This document shows positions 52,249 to 62,017 of a stretch of DNA of 64,000 nucleotides, one piece after another. The stretch lies in contig JANRJO010000045.1 of assembly GCA_033763935.1 (NCBI GenBank), positions 1-64,000 of the forward strand, written 5' to 3'. The DNA is from DALYJJ01 sp033763935. GTDB taxonomy: Bacteria > Acidobacteriota > Terriglobia > Bryobacterales > Bryobacteraceae. A program made the position numbers and the translations under genes. A model generated the notes under the pieces. That model worked only from the letters and a program-made list of their open reading frames with translations, had not been told where the DNA came from and did no database searches. Position 1 is the stretch's first letter. The number at the start of each line of letters is the position of its first letter.

Positions 52249-53202
52249 ATGAGTTTCTCCCGGCGCCAATTCCTCGAGACCGCCGCGCTGACCGCCGCGG
52301 CAGCCAACGCTGCTCCCGCCATGCCCACGAGGCCGCTGGGCCGCACGGGCCGCAAGGTCTCGATTGTCGCGTTCGGTTCGGGCAGCCGGTGGCTTTCGTA
52401 CCCGACCGAGGAAGCGGCGCTCGAGGCGATGAACCGGGCGCTCGAGTTGGGCGTGACGTACATCGACACTGCGTTCGACTACGGGAAGGGGCTGAGCGAA
52501 ACGCGCGTCGGCAAGGTGCTGAAGGCGCGCGGCGGCGCGAAGGGACTGTGGGTGGCGACCAAGGTGCCGAACCGGAAGGGCGACGAGGCACGGCGGACGA
52601 TCGAGGGCAGCCTGACGCGGCTGGGTGTATCGTCGATCGACCTGGTCCACATTCACAGCCTGACGGACGAGAAGGACCTGGCCGCCATTGAGGCGCCCGA
52701 CGGGGTGCTGAAGGCCCTATATAAGCTGCGGGATGAAAAGGTGGTGCGGCACATCGGCGTCACCAGCCACACCGACCCGATGGTCTTGAAGACCGCGCTC
52801 GAGCGGCACGACTTCGACTGCACGCAAATGGCGCTCAACGCGGCGCGCGTCGGCATGCCGGTGGCCGAGAAGATCAAGGAGCCCCGCAAGGCCGACGGCT
52901 TCGAGACGCTCGCGCTGCCGGTGGCGAATCGCAAGAAGATGGGCGTCATCGCCATGAAAATCTTCGGGCAGGAAGCGCTGAACGGGAAAGCGCCCGTCGA
53001 GAAGCTGATCTCCTACGCGCTCTCGCTGCCGGTTGCGGCGGCCGTGTTAGGCATGCCGAAGCCGGAGCACATCGAGCAGAACATCGCCGTCGCGAAGGCG
53101 TTCCAGCCGCTCTCGAAGACCGAGATGGACGGGCTGGCGAACGCGCTGTTGCCGCAGAAGGCGTCGATGGACCGGTTCTTCGCGCACCACGTCGACGCAT
53201 AA
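52249..53202 (+). CDS. Aldo/keto reductase with twin-arginine signal
   Basis: A 317-residue NADP-dependent oxidoreductase. It begins with a Tat-like signal, MSFSRRQFLETAALTAAAANA, then the family start MPTRPLGRTGRKVSIVAFGSGS. Catalytic residues: Asp/Tyr in YIDTAFDYGKGLSE, Lys in VATKVPNR, His in DLVHIHSL. ISYALSLPVAAAVLGMPKPEHIEQNI is typical of the C-terminal cofactor-binding region. Either it is exported folded with its cofactor, or the signal is vestigial. It lies 5 bp after rluE. TATCAT is 7 nt upstream of the ATG, so it may also have its own promoter. Confidence 0.88.
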   Translation: MSFSRRQFLETAALTAAAANAAPAMPTRPLGRTGRKVSIVAFGSGSRWLSYPTEEAALEAMNRALELGVTYIDTAFDYGKGLSETRVGKVLKARGGAKGLWVATKVPNRKGDEARRTIEGSLTRLGVSSIDLVHIHSLTDEKDLAAIEAPDGVLKALYKLRDEKVVRHIGVTSHTDPMVLKTALERHDFDCTQMALNAARVGMPVAEKIKEPRKADGFETLALPVANRKKMGVIAMKIFGQEALNGKAPVEKLISYALSLPVAAAVLGMPKPEHIEQNIAVAKAFQPLSKTEMDGLANALLPQKASMDRFFAHHVDA

Positions 53203-53245
53203 GCGGACGGCTCGCGGACGCGCGCTGCACGCTCCGGCTCGTTGA

Positions 53246-54562
53246 CTACAGCGTGTCCACCACTTCCGCGCCAAGCGCGCGGAGCTTCGGCAGCAGGTTC
53301 TCGTAGCCCCGGCCAATCACCTGTACGCCTTCCAAAGTTGACACGCCTTCCGCCACCAGGGCGGCAATGATGTAGGAGAAGCCAGCGCGCAGGTCGGGGA
53401 TATGAATTCGCTCGCCGTGCAGCGGCGTAGGGCCGACGACGACCGCGCTGTGCAGGTAATTGCGCTGGCCGAAGCGGCAGCGGCGGCTACCGAGGCACTC
53501 GCGGAAGAGCTGGATCCGGGCGCCCATTTTGTTCAGCGCCTGCACGTATCCGAAGCGTTCCTCGTAGACGGTTTCGTGGACGACGGACACGCCGTGAGCC
53601 TGCGTCAGCGCGATCACGAAGGGCTGCTGCCAGTCGGTCATGAAGCCGGGGTGCACGTCGGTCTCGAGCGGCACCGGCTGCAACTCGCCGCCGCGCCAGA
53701 ACGTGATGCCTTCGTCTGTTGCCTCGAAGTCCCCGCCGAGCTGGCGGTACTTGTTGAGGAACGTCATCATGTCGATCTGGCGGGCGTTGCGCACAAGGAC
53801 GCGGCCGTCTGTCGCGAGCGCCGCGCACGCCCACGATGCGGCTTCCAGGCGGTCGGGGATAGCGGAATGGTCGAAGCCGCGAAGGGACCTCACGCCGTAG
53901 ATGGTGATGGTGCGATCGGTATCGACCGTGATGATGGCGCCCATCTTCTGCAACACGCAGATGAGGTCAATAATCTCTGGCTCGACGGCGGCGTTGGAGA
54001 GTTCGGTGATCCCCTCGGCGAGGACGGCGGAGAGGACCACCTGTTCGGTGGCGCCGACGCTGGGGTAGTCGAGACGGATCTTGGCGCCTCGCAGCCGGGA
54101 GGCGGTCAGCCGCGACGCGCCAGGCTCTTCGTATAACTCGCCGCCGAGTTCCTGCAGCGCCCGGATATGGAAATCCACGGGCCGCGGACCGATGCGGCAG
54201 CCGCCCAGCGAGGGGATGGGCGCCTCCCCGAAGCGGGCGAGCAACGGGCCGCAGGTGAGGATCGGGATGCGGCTCTTGCCGGAAAACTCGCGGAGGACGC
54301 GGCGCTCCATGGGGCCCACACCGGCGGGCTTGATGACGATCGTGCCGGGAGCGGCGGCCTCGACCTCACCCCCGAGCGCTCGGATGAGGTCGGCGATGAT
54401 CTCGACGTCGGCGACATCCGCGACGTTGCGCAGGGTGCAGGGCTCCCCGGTGAGCAGCGAGGCCACCATGATCTTCGGCAGCGCGTTTTTGGCGCCGCGG
54501 ATGGCGACCTCGCCGGCGAGCGGTTTTCCGCCGCGAATGCTCAGTTCATCGGTGAGGACCAT
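53246..54562 (-). CDS. murA: UDP-N-acetylglucosamine 1-carboxyvinyltransferase
   Basis: A 438-residue EPSP-synthase-fold enzyme for the first committed step of peptidoglycan synthesis: it adds phosphoenolpyruvate to UDP-GlcNAc. Seen: GAKNALPKIMVASLL at the start (with Lys22-like lysine), GPLLARFGEAPIPSLGGCRIGPRPVDFHI containing the active-site Cys (the fosfomycin target), LDYPSVGATEQVVLSAVLAEG, MTDWQQPF and PDLRAGFSYIIAALVAEG. Length is normal, slightly longer than E. coli (419) owing to an RRCRFGQRNYLH insertion near the C-terminal part. It lies 35 bp after an aldo/keto reductase on the same strand. Confidence 0.96.
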   Translation of the reverse strand: MVLTDELSIRGGKPLAGEVAIRGAKNALPKIMVASLLTGEPCTLRNVADVADVEIIADLIRALGGEVEAAAPGTIVIKPAGVGPMERRVLREFSGKSRIPILTCGPLLARFGEAPIPSLGGCRIGPRPVDFHIRALQELGGELYEEPGASRLTASRLRGAKIRLDYPSVGATEQVVLSAVLAEGITELSNAAVEPEIIDLICVLQKMGAIITVDTDRTITIYGVRSLRGFDHSAIPDRLEAASWACAALATDGRVLVRNARQIDMMTFLNKYRQLGGDFEATDEGITFWRGGELQPVPLETDVHPGFMTDWQQPFVIALTQAHGVSVVHETVYEERFGYVQALNKMGARIQLFRECLGSRRCRFGQRNYLHSAVVVGPTPLHGERIHIPDLRAGFSYIIAALVAEGVSTLEGVQVIGRGYENLLPKLRALGAEVVDTL

Positions 54563-54597
54563 GGCTCAGCGCTATTGTCCCACGGCAGTGGCGGCGG

Positions 54598-55617
54598 CTA
54601 CCGGTCGATCTTGTCGAAGATGCCGCCGTGGAGATAGTTGTGCACGAACGGGCGGCGCAGGAAATCGTGCGGGAAGCCGAGCACGGGCGCGCTCGCCTGG
54701 TCGAGCCGGGCAAGGTGTTCAGGGGTCAAGACCAGTTCGAGCGAAGCGAGATTGCTCTCGAGTTGCGAGAGCTTGGTGGCTCCGATGATGGGGATGGCGC
54801 CTTGTTGGCGCACCCACGCGAGTGCGACCTGCGCGGGATGGCGGCCGATCTCGTCGGCGACCGCCTTGACCGCGTCCACGATGGCGAAGTTGCGATCGGA
54901 GAGCTCAACGAGAGTGTCGAACTGATCGAGTCGCCCGCCGCCCGACTCACCTTTCTTGTATTTGCCGGTAAGCAGGCCGGAGGCGAGCGGAGACCATGCA
55001 GTGACGGCGAGCCCCAAGGCGGACGCCATGGGAAGCAAGTCGCGCTCAGGCGTACGTTCGATCAGCGAGTACTCGATTTGGATGCCGGTGAAGGCGGTCC
55101 ATCCGCGGAGTTCAGCGATGGCGTTCGACCGCGAGATGACCCAGGCGGGAGCGTCCGAGACGCCAATGTAGAGGACCTTGCCCTGGCGCACCAGGTCGTC
55201 CAGCCCTCTCATCACTTCTTCGGCTGGGGTGAGGCTGTCCCAGGCGTGGACCCAGTAGAGGTCGATGTAGTCGATGTCCATACGACGCAGGGAGCCTTCG
55301 ACGGCCTGGACCATGTTCTTCCGATGGTTGCCGCCCGCATTGGGGTCCGGGGGCCGCTGGTTGAAGCTGTACTTGGTGGCGACGACATACTGCTCGCGGC
55401 GGCCCTTGATGAATTCTCCGACGAGCCGTTCGGAGTTGCCGTTGGTGTAGCCGTCGGCGGTATCGATAAAGTTGCCGCCGGCTTCGGTATAGCGGTCAAA
55501 GATTTCGCGGGACGCTTCGCGGGAGGCGCCCCATCCCCAGTCTTCGCCGAAGGTCATTGTGCCGAGGGAGATCTGCGAGACGCGCAGGCCGCTCTGTCCA
55601 AAGAGACGATAACGCAT
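54598..55617 (-). CDS. Aldo/keto reductase
   Basis: A 339-residue member of the aldo/keto reductase family, close to the voltage-gated K+ channel beta/'YajO' group by length and the text MRYRLFGQSGLRVSQISLGTMTFGEDWGWG. Catalytic Asp/Tyr lie in NFIDTADGYTNGNSERLVGE, Lys in YVVATKYSFNQR, and His in DLYWVHAWD. The substrate is unknown. It is 7 bp behind the small methyltransferase-like gene and 35 bp before murA, so the three may form one transcript. TATCTA lies 8 nt before the start. Confidence 0.9.
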   Translation of the reverse strand: MRYRLFGQSGLRVSQISLGTMTFGEDWGWGASREASREIFDRYTEAGGNFIDTADGYTNGNSERLVGEFIKGRREQYVVATKYSFNQRPPDPNAGGNHRKNMVQAVEGSLRRMDIDYIDLYWVHAWDSLTPAEEVMRGLDDLVRQGKVLYIGVSDAPAWVISRSNAIAELRGWTAFTGIQIEYSLIERTPERDLLPMASALGLAVTAWSPLASGLLTGKYKKGESGGGRLDQFDTLVELSDRNFAIVDAVKAVADEIGRHPAQVALAWVRQQGAIPIIGATKLSQLESNLASLELVLTPEHLARLDQASAPVLGFPHDFLRRPFVHNYLHGGIFDKIDR

Positions 55618-55624
55618 GATGGAC

Positions 55625-56020
55625 TTAGATAGCCGAAGCGGAAGCGGGTTTCACAAATTCGCCGGGCGACACGGGCTCGAAACCGGTGGGCTGGTTTGGG
55701 GTGTAGAGCGCCCCGCCGGGCGCGAGAACGCGCCACAGTTCGCGTGCGGCGCCGGGAGTGTCGGGCCAGGAGGAGAGCCGGTCGAGAGCCACGGTGAACA
55801 GTTCGTCGCGCCAGGGAATGTCGTCGACGGCTCCCAGGGTGAACATGACGTTATCGAGGTGCGCGAACCGGCGGCGCGCATCGGGCAGGGCTTCGCCGTC
55901 GCCGAGGCACACGATCAAGCCGTCCGACAGGAGGCGCGAAGCGCCCTCTAACTCGTCGGCCGGCGGGATGCCGAGGATCAGCAACCGGTCCGTTTGCCGA
56001 AGCCGTTCTACGTAGCTCAC
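55625..56020 (-). CDS. Short methyltransferase-like protein
   Basis: A 131-residue protein that resembles the middle of a Methyltransf_11 domain: LLILGIPPADELEGASRLLSDGLIVCLGDGE, then VDDIPWRDELFTVALDRLSSWPDT and ARELWRVLAPGGALY, the post-I/II/III region. The usual motif I glycine loop is poorly conserved, so it may not bind SAM and could be a degenerate or regulatory relative. The start is GTG 56020, with TAGGAT 6 nt upstream and no Shine-Dalgarno. It diverges from the deacetylase gene across 17 bp. Confidence 0.7.
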   Translation of the reverse strand: MSYVERLRQTDRLLILGIPPADELEGASRLLSDGLIVCLGDGEALPDARRRFAHLDNVMFTLGAVDDIPWRDELFTVALDRLSSWPDTPGAARELWRVLAPGGALYTPNQPTGFEPVSPGEFVKPASASAI

Positions 56021-56025
56021 ACAGG

Positions 56026-56032
56026 TATCCTA
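56026..56032. promoter_or_regulatory. Overlapping divergent -10 elements (bidirectional promoter)
   Basis: TATCCTA reads TATCCT on the plus strand (56026-56031), 6 nt before ATG 56038, and TAGGAT on the minus strand (56032-56027), 6 nt before GTG 56020. No Shine-Dalgarno is present on either side. Same layout as at 6061-6068. Confidence 0.6.
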
Positions 56033-56037
56033 GCGGT

Positions 56038-56942
56038 ATGTTCTACCGGGCGGCGGCTCTGGCGTTTTTCATCGTGTCTGGCATGGCGGCGCGCGAAGTA
56101 GCGATCACGCTCGACGACCTACCCGTGGCGCAGAGCGGCGCGAACGCCTGCGAACTGCCCCAGTTGAACAAGATCACCACCTCCCTGCTGCGGGCGATCG
56201 AGTCAGAGAACGTTCCGGTGACCGTGTTTGTCGTCCCCGGCAACTGTGCGAGGCTGTCGCCGCAGGAGTTTGCGGCGACGATCCAGCGATGGCAGCGGGC
56301 GGGCGCGGAGATCGGCAACCACACGTTCTCCCATCGCAGCTTGACCTCGACGCCGGTGCGGGAGTACACGGCCGACATTCTGAAGGCGGATGGGATCTTA
56401 CGGCAAATCACCGGACGGCCCCTGCGGTTCTTCCGGTCGCCGATGCTGCACACGGGAGCAGACCCGGAGACGAAGCGCCATCTCGAGCGATTTCTGGGTG
56501 AGCATGGGTATCTGCAAGCGCCGGTGACGATCGACAACTCCGACTGGTTGTTCGCGAATGCCTATGCGCGATCGCTCGAGCGGAGGGACCGCGAAGCCGC
56601 GGCGCGGGTGCGGCGCGAGTATATCCCCTATCTGGAATCGGTGACTGCGTTTTTCGAGGCGCGGTCCGTAGAGGTGGTCGGACGGGAGTTTCCGCAGATC
56701 ATGCTGCTGCATGCAAACCGTCTCAACGCGGAGGCGCTGCCGGGCATCCTGACGATGTTTCGGCGGCGCGGGTATCGCTTTGTTTCGCTCGAAGAAGCGC
56801 TGCGGGATGAAGCGTACCAGTTGCCCAACGAGTACGCGGGAAAGGGCGGCTTCTCCTGGATCCACCGGTGGTCGATGACGAAGGGAATGCCGCCCAAGGG
56901 CGAGCCGGATGAGCCGGCCTGGGTGCGAGACCTGGCTGAGCG

Positions 56943-56946
<4 letters not shown>
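56038..56946 (+). CDS. Polysaccharide deacetylase (NodB/CE4 fold), exported
   Basis: A 302-residue exported protein with a short signal (MFYRAAALAFFIVSGMAA). CE4 motifs: motif 1 AITLDDLP (the TFDD equivalent), motif 2 EIGNHTFSHRSLT (metal-binding His-x3-His), motif 3 RFFRSPMLHTG. The family removes acetyl groups from chitin oligomers, peptidoglycan or polysaccharides using a zinc ion. The C-terminus (IHRWSMTKGMPPKGEPDEPAWV) extends past the barrel. TATCCT lies 6 nt upstream. It overlaps thiC by 4 bp at the 3' end. Confidence 0.88.
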
Positions 56947-58337
<1,391 letters not shown>

Positions 58338-58490
58338 GATGGCTTTGATTATAGACCCTCAGGTAGAGACTCGCGGCGGCAGCAGATGGAACTCCTTTTC
58401 GCTGCCGCTTCGCCACGGCAAGATAACGCTTCCCTCCGTGACCTCGTCCCTTTAGAATAGGGGCAGCTCTTATACAAATCGGTCTCATAT

Positions 58491-58566
58491 CCCTGAGCCG
58501 GCAAAATTCCCGGCCCAGGTTGGTGCCGGGCGGCAGAGCCAGCTACCCGGCGTAACTCAGGGGAGG
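58491..58566 (+). promoter_or_regulatory. Structured leader with occluded ribosome-binding site (riboswitch-like)
   Basis: A perfect 7-bp stem CCCTGAG (58491-58497) / CTCAGGG (58556-58562) closes a junction, and its 3' arm overlaps the ribosome-binding site GGGGAGG (58560-58566). Inside are CCCGGC/GCCGGG (58509-58514 with 58525-58530) and a small GGC-AGA-GCC hairpin. A second CCCGGC (58546-58551) can also pair with GCCGGG, so two folds compete. The layout is that of a translational switch for the small membrane protein gene that starts at 58573. I cannot match it to a known riboswitch; the ACCCGGC part faintly recalls a B12 box but the rest of that aptamer is missing. Confidence 0.5.
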
Positions 58567-58572
58567 TAGACC

Positions 58573-58725
58573 ATGTTCGACAGTCTCGACGAGACCATTA
58601 AACACGACGCAGAGGTGCAATCCACGCGCAAGGAGCGCTTACTGCGGTACCTGATGGTAGCCGCCGTTTCAGTGCTCGTATTTGGGGGACTGTTCGCCGG
58701 TGTCAGCTTGATGAGCGGCGACTGA
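58573..58725 (+). CDS. Small single-pass membrane protein
   Basis: A 50-residue protein: a charged N-terminal half (MFDSLDETIKHDAEVQ, then STRKERLLRYL) and one hydrophobic segment (MVAAVSVLVFGGLFAGVSLM) before a short GD tail. It has a strong GGGGAGG 6 nt before ATG 58573, and the leader upstream can fold over this site. The topology looks like a tail-anchored protein with the charged part in the cytoplasm. I think similar short proteins exist in related bacteria but cannot name one. Its function is unknown. Confidence 0.75.
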   Translation: MFDSLDETIKHDAEVQSTRKERLLRYLMVAAVSVLVFGGLFAGVSLMSGD

Positions 58726-58738
58726 ATCGCCGCTACTG

Positions 58739-59233
58739 CTAGTACACCGCGGGGCCCACTGTCGATAGTTCCGACGGGCCCAGCAGCAACATCACCGCTT
58801 TGACCTTGGCCGGGTACTCACGCCTGGGGTTGTAGGTGAAGAGCATCGAATCCAGGTCTTTGTCCCGGTACAGGGAGGAGTTTGCCAGCCGCTCCGCAAC
58901 GGTGTGAATGCCGTGCGAAATGGAGCGGAACCGGCGCTCACAGTTCTGCCAGCCGAAGATGTTGTTGTTTTTGAACGCCTTACCACCGCCGGACTCGAGG
59001 AACGAAATGCTTGGCAGCAGCCGCCAGTCGAGGTTGTGGCGATCTGCGGCGCGGACAAACTCGGCGGCATACTTCTGGGCGGGAGCGTTGCGCTGGGAAA
59101 AGAAAGTGCGGATGCGATGGAGGCGGGGATCCTGGTGCACGCTGTCGGGGAGAGCTTTGTGGGGGTCTGCGTTTCCTGGTACGGCCAAGAGTCCGGCAAA
59201 CATAACCAAACCTTGGGATACAAGTTTCTTCAC
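58739..59233 (-). CDS. Exported lysozyme-like / glucosaminidase-like protein
   Basis: A 164-residue exported protein. GTG 59233 is chosen because GGAGG is 8 nt upstream and it begins MKKLVSQGLVMFAGLLAVPG, a good signal peptide. The core text LLPSISFLESGGGKAFKNNNIFGWQNCERRFRSISHGIHTVAERL looks like the lysozyme/GH73 superfamily: a catalytic Glu in FLESGGGK and the N-N-x-F-G motif. It probably cuts or binds peptidoglycan glycan strands. It converges with the small membrane protein gene (gap 13 bp). Confidence 0.75.
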   Translation of the reverse strand: MKKLVSQGLVMFAGLLAVPGNADPHKALPDSVHQDPRLHRIRTFFSQRNAPAQKYAAEFVRAADRHNLDWRLLPSISFLESGGGKAFKNNNIFGWQNCERRFRSISHGIHTVAERLANSSLYRDKDLDSMLFTYNPRREYPAKVKAVMLLLGPSELSTVGPAVY

Positions 59234-59570
59234 GCGGTATTCCTCCAAGAAATGAAATAGCTCTGCACCGTTAACGGTTTCGGTGTCTGGCTGATTCAGG
59301 GGGCGAGTGCCCGAAAGACTACTTCGATCTACTGGTGCGCGTTCCCGGCTCTAGGTGGCGCGGGTAAGCAAAGCCCTGCTCCAGATTGGACAGGGAGAAT
59401 GTGTACTCACATGAGCTGTAGTATAGCAAACGTGTAAACGCTGTCGAGGGCCTTTGGTACTACGACTGTATTCCAGATTACAATCAGTTCCCGGGCTCTG
59501 CACCTGAACCCCGGGAGGGGCGCCCCGAGGTTCTCGGAACAAATGCGGGGTGGCAGCGTATTCAGCTGTC
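59234..59570. other. Intergenic region between divergent genes
   Basis: It holds the promoters of the lysozyme-like gene and of the ADOP permease. TACAAT near 59478 with an upstream TTGGTA at wide spacing is a weak promoter candidate for the permease. No gene or strong structure is seen. Confidence 0.5.
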
Positions 59571-62012
59571 ATGAAGCAAGACGTTCTGCACGCGTTCCGG
59601 CAGTTTCGACGCAATCCCGGGTTTGTGCTCATCGCGATGCTTTCCCTGGGGCTTGGTATCGGCGCTAACAGCGCCATCTTCAGTGTCGCGGACGCGCTGC
59701 TGCTACGGCCCTTGCCGGTTGAGGAGCCGTCACGGCTGATGAACGTCTCCGCCGCAACCCCCTCCAACCCCTACGAGCGGCACTCCTTTCCTCAGTACCG
59801 GGACCTACGGCAGTCCGCGCGCTCGTTCGAGGGGTTGCTGGGGTACCAGTTCCGTTCGTTCGGCGTTGCGACCAACCCGACCGCGGTACCGCAGATCCGC
59901 TTCGGCTTCATGGTCTCTGGCAACTTCTTCGACGTGATCGGGGTGAAGCCGGTCCTCGGCAGGACGTTCAGGACGGGCGAGGGGGAAACGCCCGGGCAGG
60001 ACCCGGTGGCGGTCCTTTCGCACGCGTTCTGGCAGGAGCACCTCGGAAGCGACCCGGCCGTAGTCGGGAAGCACCTACGAGTCAATGGTGTGGAGTTGAC
60101 CGTCATCGGCGTGATGCCGAGTAGCTTCCGCGGCCTGGATCAGTTCTTCACGCCGGCGCTCTACGTGCCCCTGTCAATGATCCGCGCGATCGACGGCGCC
60201 AATCGAAATGTCCTCGAAGACCGCAAGGAAGCGTTTCTGGATCTCAAAGGGCGGTTGCGTCAGGGGGTCACAAAGGAGCAGGCGCAGAGCGAGCTGTCGA
60301 CGCTGGCAGCCAACCTCGCGCGCTCCTACCCGGAGACGAATGCGAACCGGTCCCTGGCCGTGCTGACGGAGCTCGAGAGGCGCATTCAGCAATCGCCCCC
60401 GGACGCCGTACTGGTGGCATCGCTGACGGTGTTGGCGGCGCTGGTGCTGTTGATTGCCTGCGCGAACATCGCCAACCTGCTTCTGGCGCGGGCGCGGGCG
60501 CGGACGAAAGAGATCGCCGTGCGGCTCGCCATCGGCGTCAGCCGCGCTCGCCTGGTGCGCCAGTTGTTCACCGAAAGCCTGCTGCTTTCGCTGCTGGGAG
60601 CCGCGGCGGGCATCGGATTCGGCTGGTTCGGCATTCGCTTCCTGCAGAGCTTTGAGATCCCAACCGATCTGCCGATCGCGCTGCTGTTCCAGCTCGATGA
60701 GCGCGTGCTCCTCGTGAGTCTGGCCGCGGCAGTCTTCAGCGCATTAGTGTGCGGTCTGGCGCCCGCCCTCCAGGCGACGCGCACGGAGCTGGTACCCGCG
60801 CTCAAGGACGGTGACAATGCCCATCGGCGCACTCGATTGATTGGACGGCACGTCCTGGTGGCAGGACAGGTGGCGTTGTCCCTGGTGCTCCTGGTGGCTG
60901 CCGGGATGCTGCTCGACGGGTTCCGAAAGTCATTGGTGTTGGACCCGGGGTTCGCCATTGATCATCGCCTCGTGGTTGACTTCGACCCCTCCGTGGTTCG
61001 CTACGACGGCGACAAAGCGCGCGAGTTCTATCGCAATCTCCTGGCGCGCGCCGATACGCTCCCCGGCGTGAAGCGTGCGACCCTGGCCCGTGCCATCCCA
61101 CTCTCGCCCAACGCTCATGTTGAGCAGGTGGTCCCCGAGGGGTACCAGTTCCCGAAAGACCGCGACACGGATACCGTCTTTGCCAACGTTGTCGACGAGC
61201 GATATTTTGAGACCCTGCGCATTCCCGTGAGCGCCGGTCGCCCCATCGGCCGCCAGGATCGGAAGGACGGCCACCTGGTCGCCGTCGTGAATCAAGCTTT
61301 TGTGGACCGCTACTGGCCGGGCCAGAACGCCGTCGGCAGGCGACTGCGCCTGGGCGGCGCCAAGGGCCCGTGGTTTGAGGTGGTGGGTGTGACCCCCACC
61401 GGTCGGTACCTCTATCTCGCCGAGCAGCCCACGCCCTTCGTCTACACCGCCTACGACCAGCGCCCCCGAACGACCATGTCGCTCATCCTCGAGACCGAGG
61501 GCGACGCCGCGGCGCTGGGCGGGCCTCTTCGGGAAGCGGTCCGGGCGCTGGACGCCAATCTACCGATCTTCAACCTCCGCACACTGGTGTCGTTCTACGA
61601 GAAGCGTGCGATCGCGAGCAATGTCATCGTCCTGCAATTGGTGGGCACGCTGGGAACCATCGGTCTGGTTCTCGCCCTCATCGGACTCTACGGGCTGATG
61701 ACCTACTCGGTATCCCGGCGCACCAAGGAGATCGGGACGCGCATGGCGATCGGCGCGACGTCGGGCAACGTCTTGCTCATGGTGATGCGGCAGGGATTGG
61801 TGCTGACGGGGACGGGAATGGCGCTGGGAGGCGTCCTGAGCTACTTCGCCGCCCAAGCGGTAACAGTGGGCCTGGCGGGCCTGGGAAAGCCCAGTCCCCT
61901 GACGTTCGTTCTAGTGCCGGCGCTCCTGCTCGTAGTCAGCCTGCTGGCGTGTTACGTGCCCGCGCGCCGCGCCTCACGCGTGGACCCTCTGCGGGCCCTG
62001 CGCTGGGAGTAG
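59571..62012 (+). CDS. ADOP-type ABC permease (MacB/FtsX-like, duplicated)
   Basis: An 813-residue inner-membrane protein of the acidobacterial duplicated orphan permease type. ATG 59571 gives MKQDVLHAFRQFRRNPGFVLIAMLSLGLGIGANSAIFSV, the classic start with the first membrane helix. A MacB_PCD periplasmic domain follows (GVKPVLGRTFRTGEGETPG...), then an FtsX domain (VLAALVLLIACANIANLLLARARARTKEIAVRLAIG, residues ~285-400), a second periplasmic domain and a second FtsX domain ending VDPLRALRWE. No ATP-binding subunit gene is adjacent, as is usual for ADOPs. It is thought to transduce force or export molecules; the substrate is unknown. Confidence 0.92.
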   Translation: MKQDVLHAFRQFRRNPGFVLIAMLSLGLGIGANSAIFSVADALLLRPLPVEEPSRLMNVSAATPSNPYERHSFPQYRDLRQSARSFEGLLGYQFRSFGVATNPTAVPQIRFGFMVSGNFFDVIGVKPVLGRTFRTGEGETPGQDPVAVLSHAFWQEHLGSDPAVVGKHLRVNGVELTVIGVMPSSFRGLDQFFTPALYVPLSMIRAIDGANRNVLEDRKEAFLDLKGRLRQGVTKEQAQSELSTLAANLARSYPETNANRSLAVLTELERRIQQSPPDAVLVASLTVLAALVLLIACANIANLLLARARARTKEIAVRLAIGVSRARLVRQLFTESLLLSLLGAAAGIGFGWFGIRFLQSFEIPTDLPIALLFQLDERVLLVSLAAAVFSALVCGLAPALQATRTELVPALKDGDNAHRRTRLIGRHVLVAGQVALSLVLLVAAGMLLDGFRKSLVLDPGFAIDHRLVVDFDPSVVRYDGDKAREFYRNLLARADTLPGVKRATLARAIPLSPNAHVEQVVPEGYQFPKDRDTDTVFANVVDERYFETLRIPVSAGRPIGRQDRKDGHLVAVVNQAFVDRYWPGQNAVGRRLRLGGAKGPWFEVVGVTPTGRYLYLAEQPTPFVYTAYDQRPRTTMSLILETEGDAAALGGPLREAVRALDANLPIFNLRTLVSFYEKRAIASNVIVLQLVGTLGTIGLVLALIGLYGLMTYSVSRRTKEIGTRMAIGATSGNVLLMVMRQGLVLTGTGMALGGVLSYFAAQAVTVGLAGLGKPSPLTFVLVPALLLVVSLLACYVPARRASRVDPLRALRWE

Positions 62013-62017
62013 CGCCG

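Noticed and set aside
58370..58460. Short minus-strand frame upstream of thiC reading RDEVTEGSVILPWRSGSEKE and on to a stop
   Set aside because: The text looks protein-like, but a stop lies just upstream and there is no ATG, GTG or properly placed TTG start. It may be the end of a lost gene.
58338..58560. TPP riboswitch upstream of thiC, or a cobalamin riboswitch on the plus strand
   Set aside because: The core TPP consensus is absent on the minus strand. On the plus strand only a B12-box-like fragment is present, without the rest of the aptamer.
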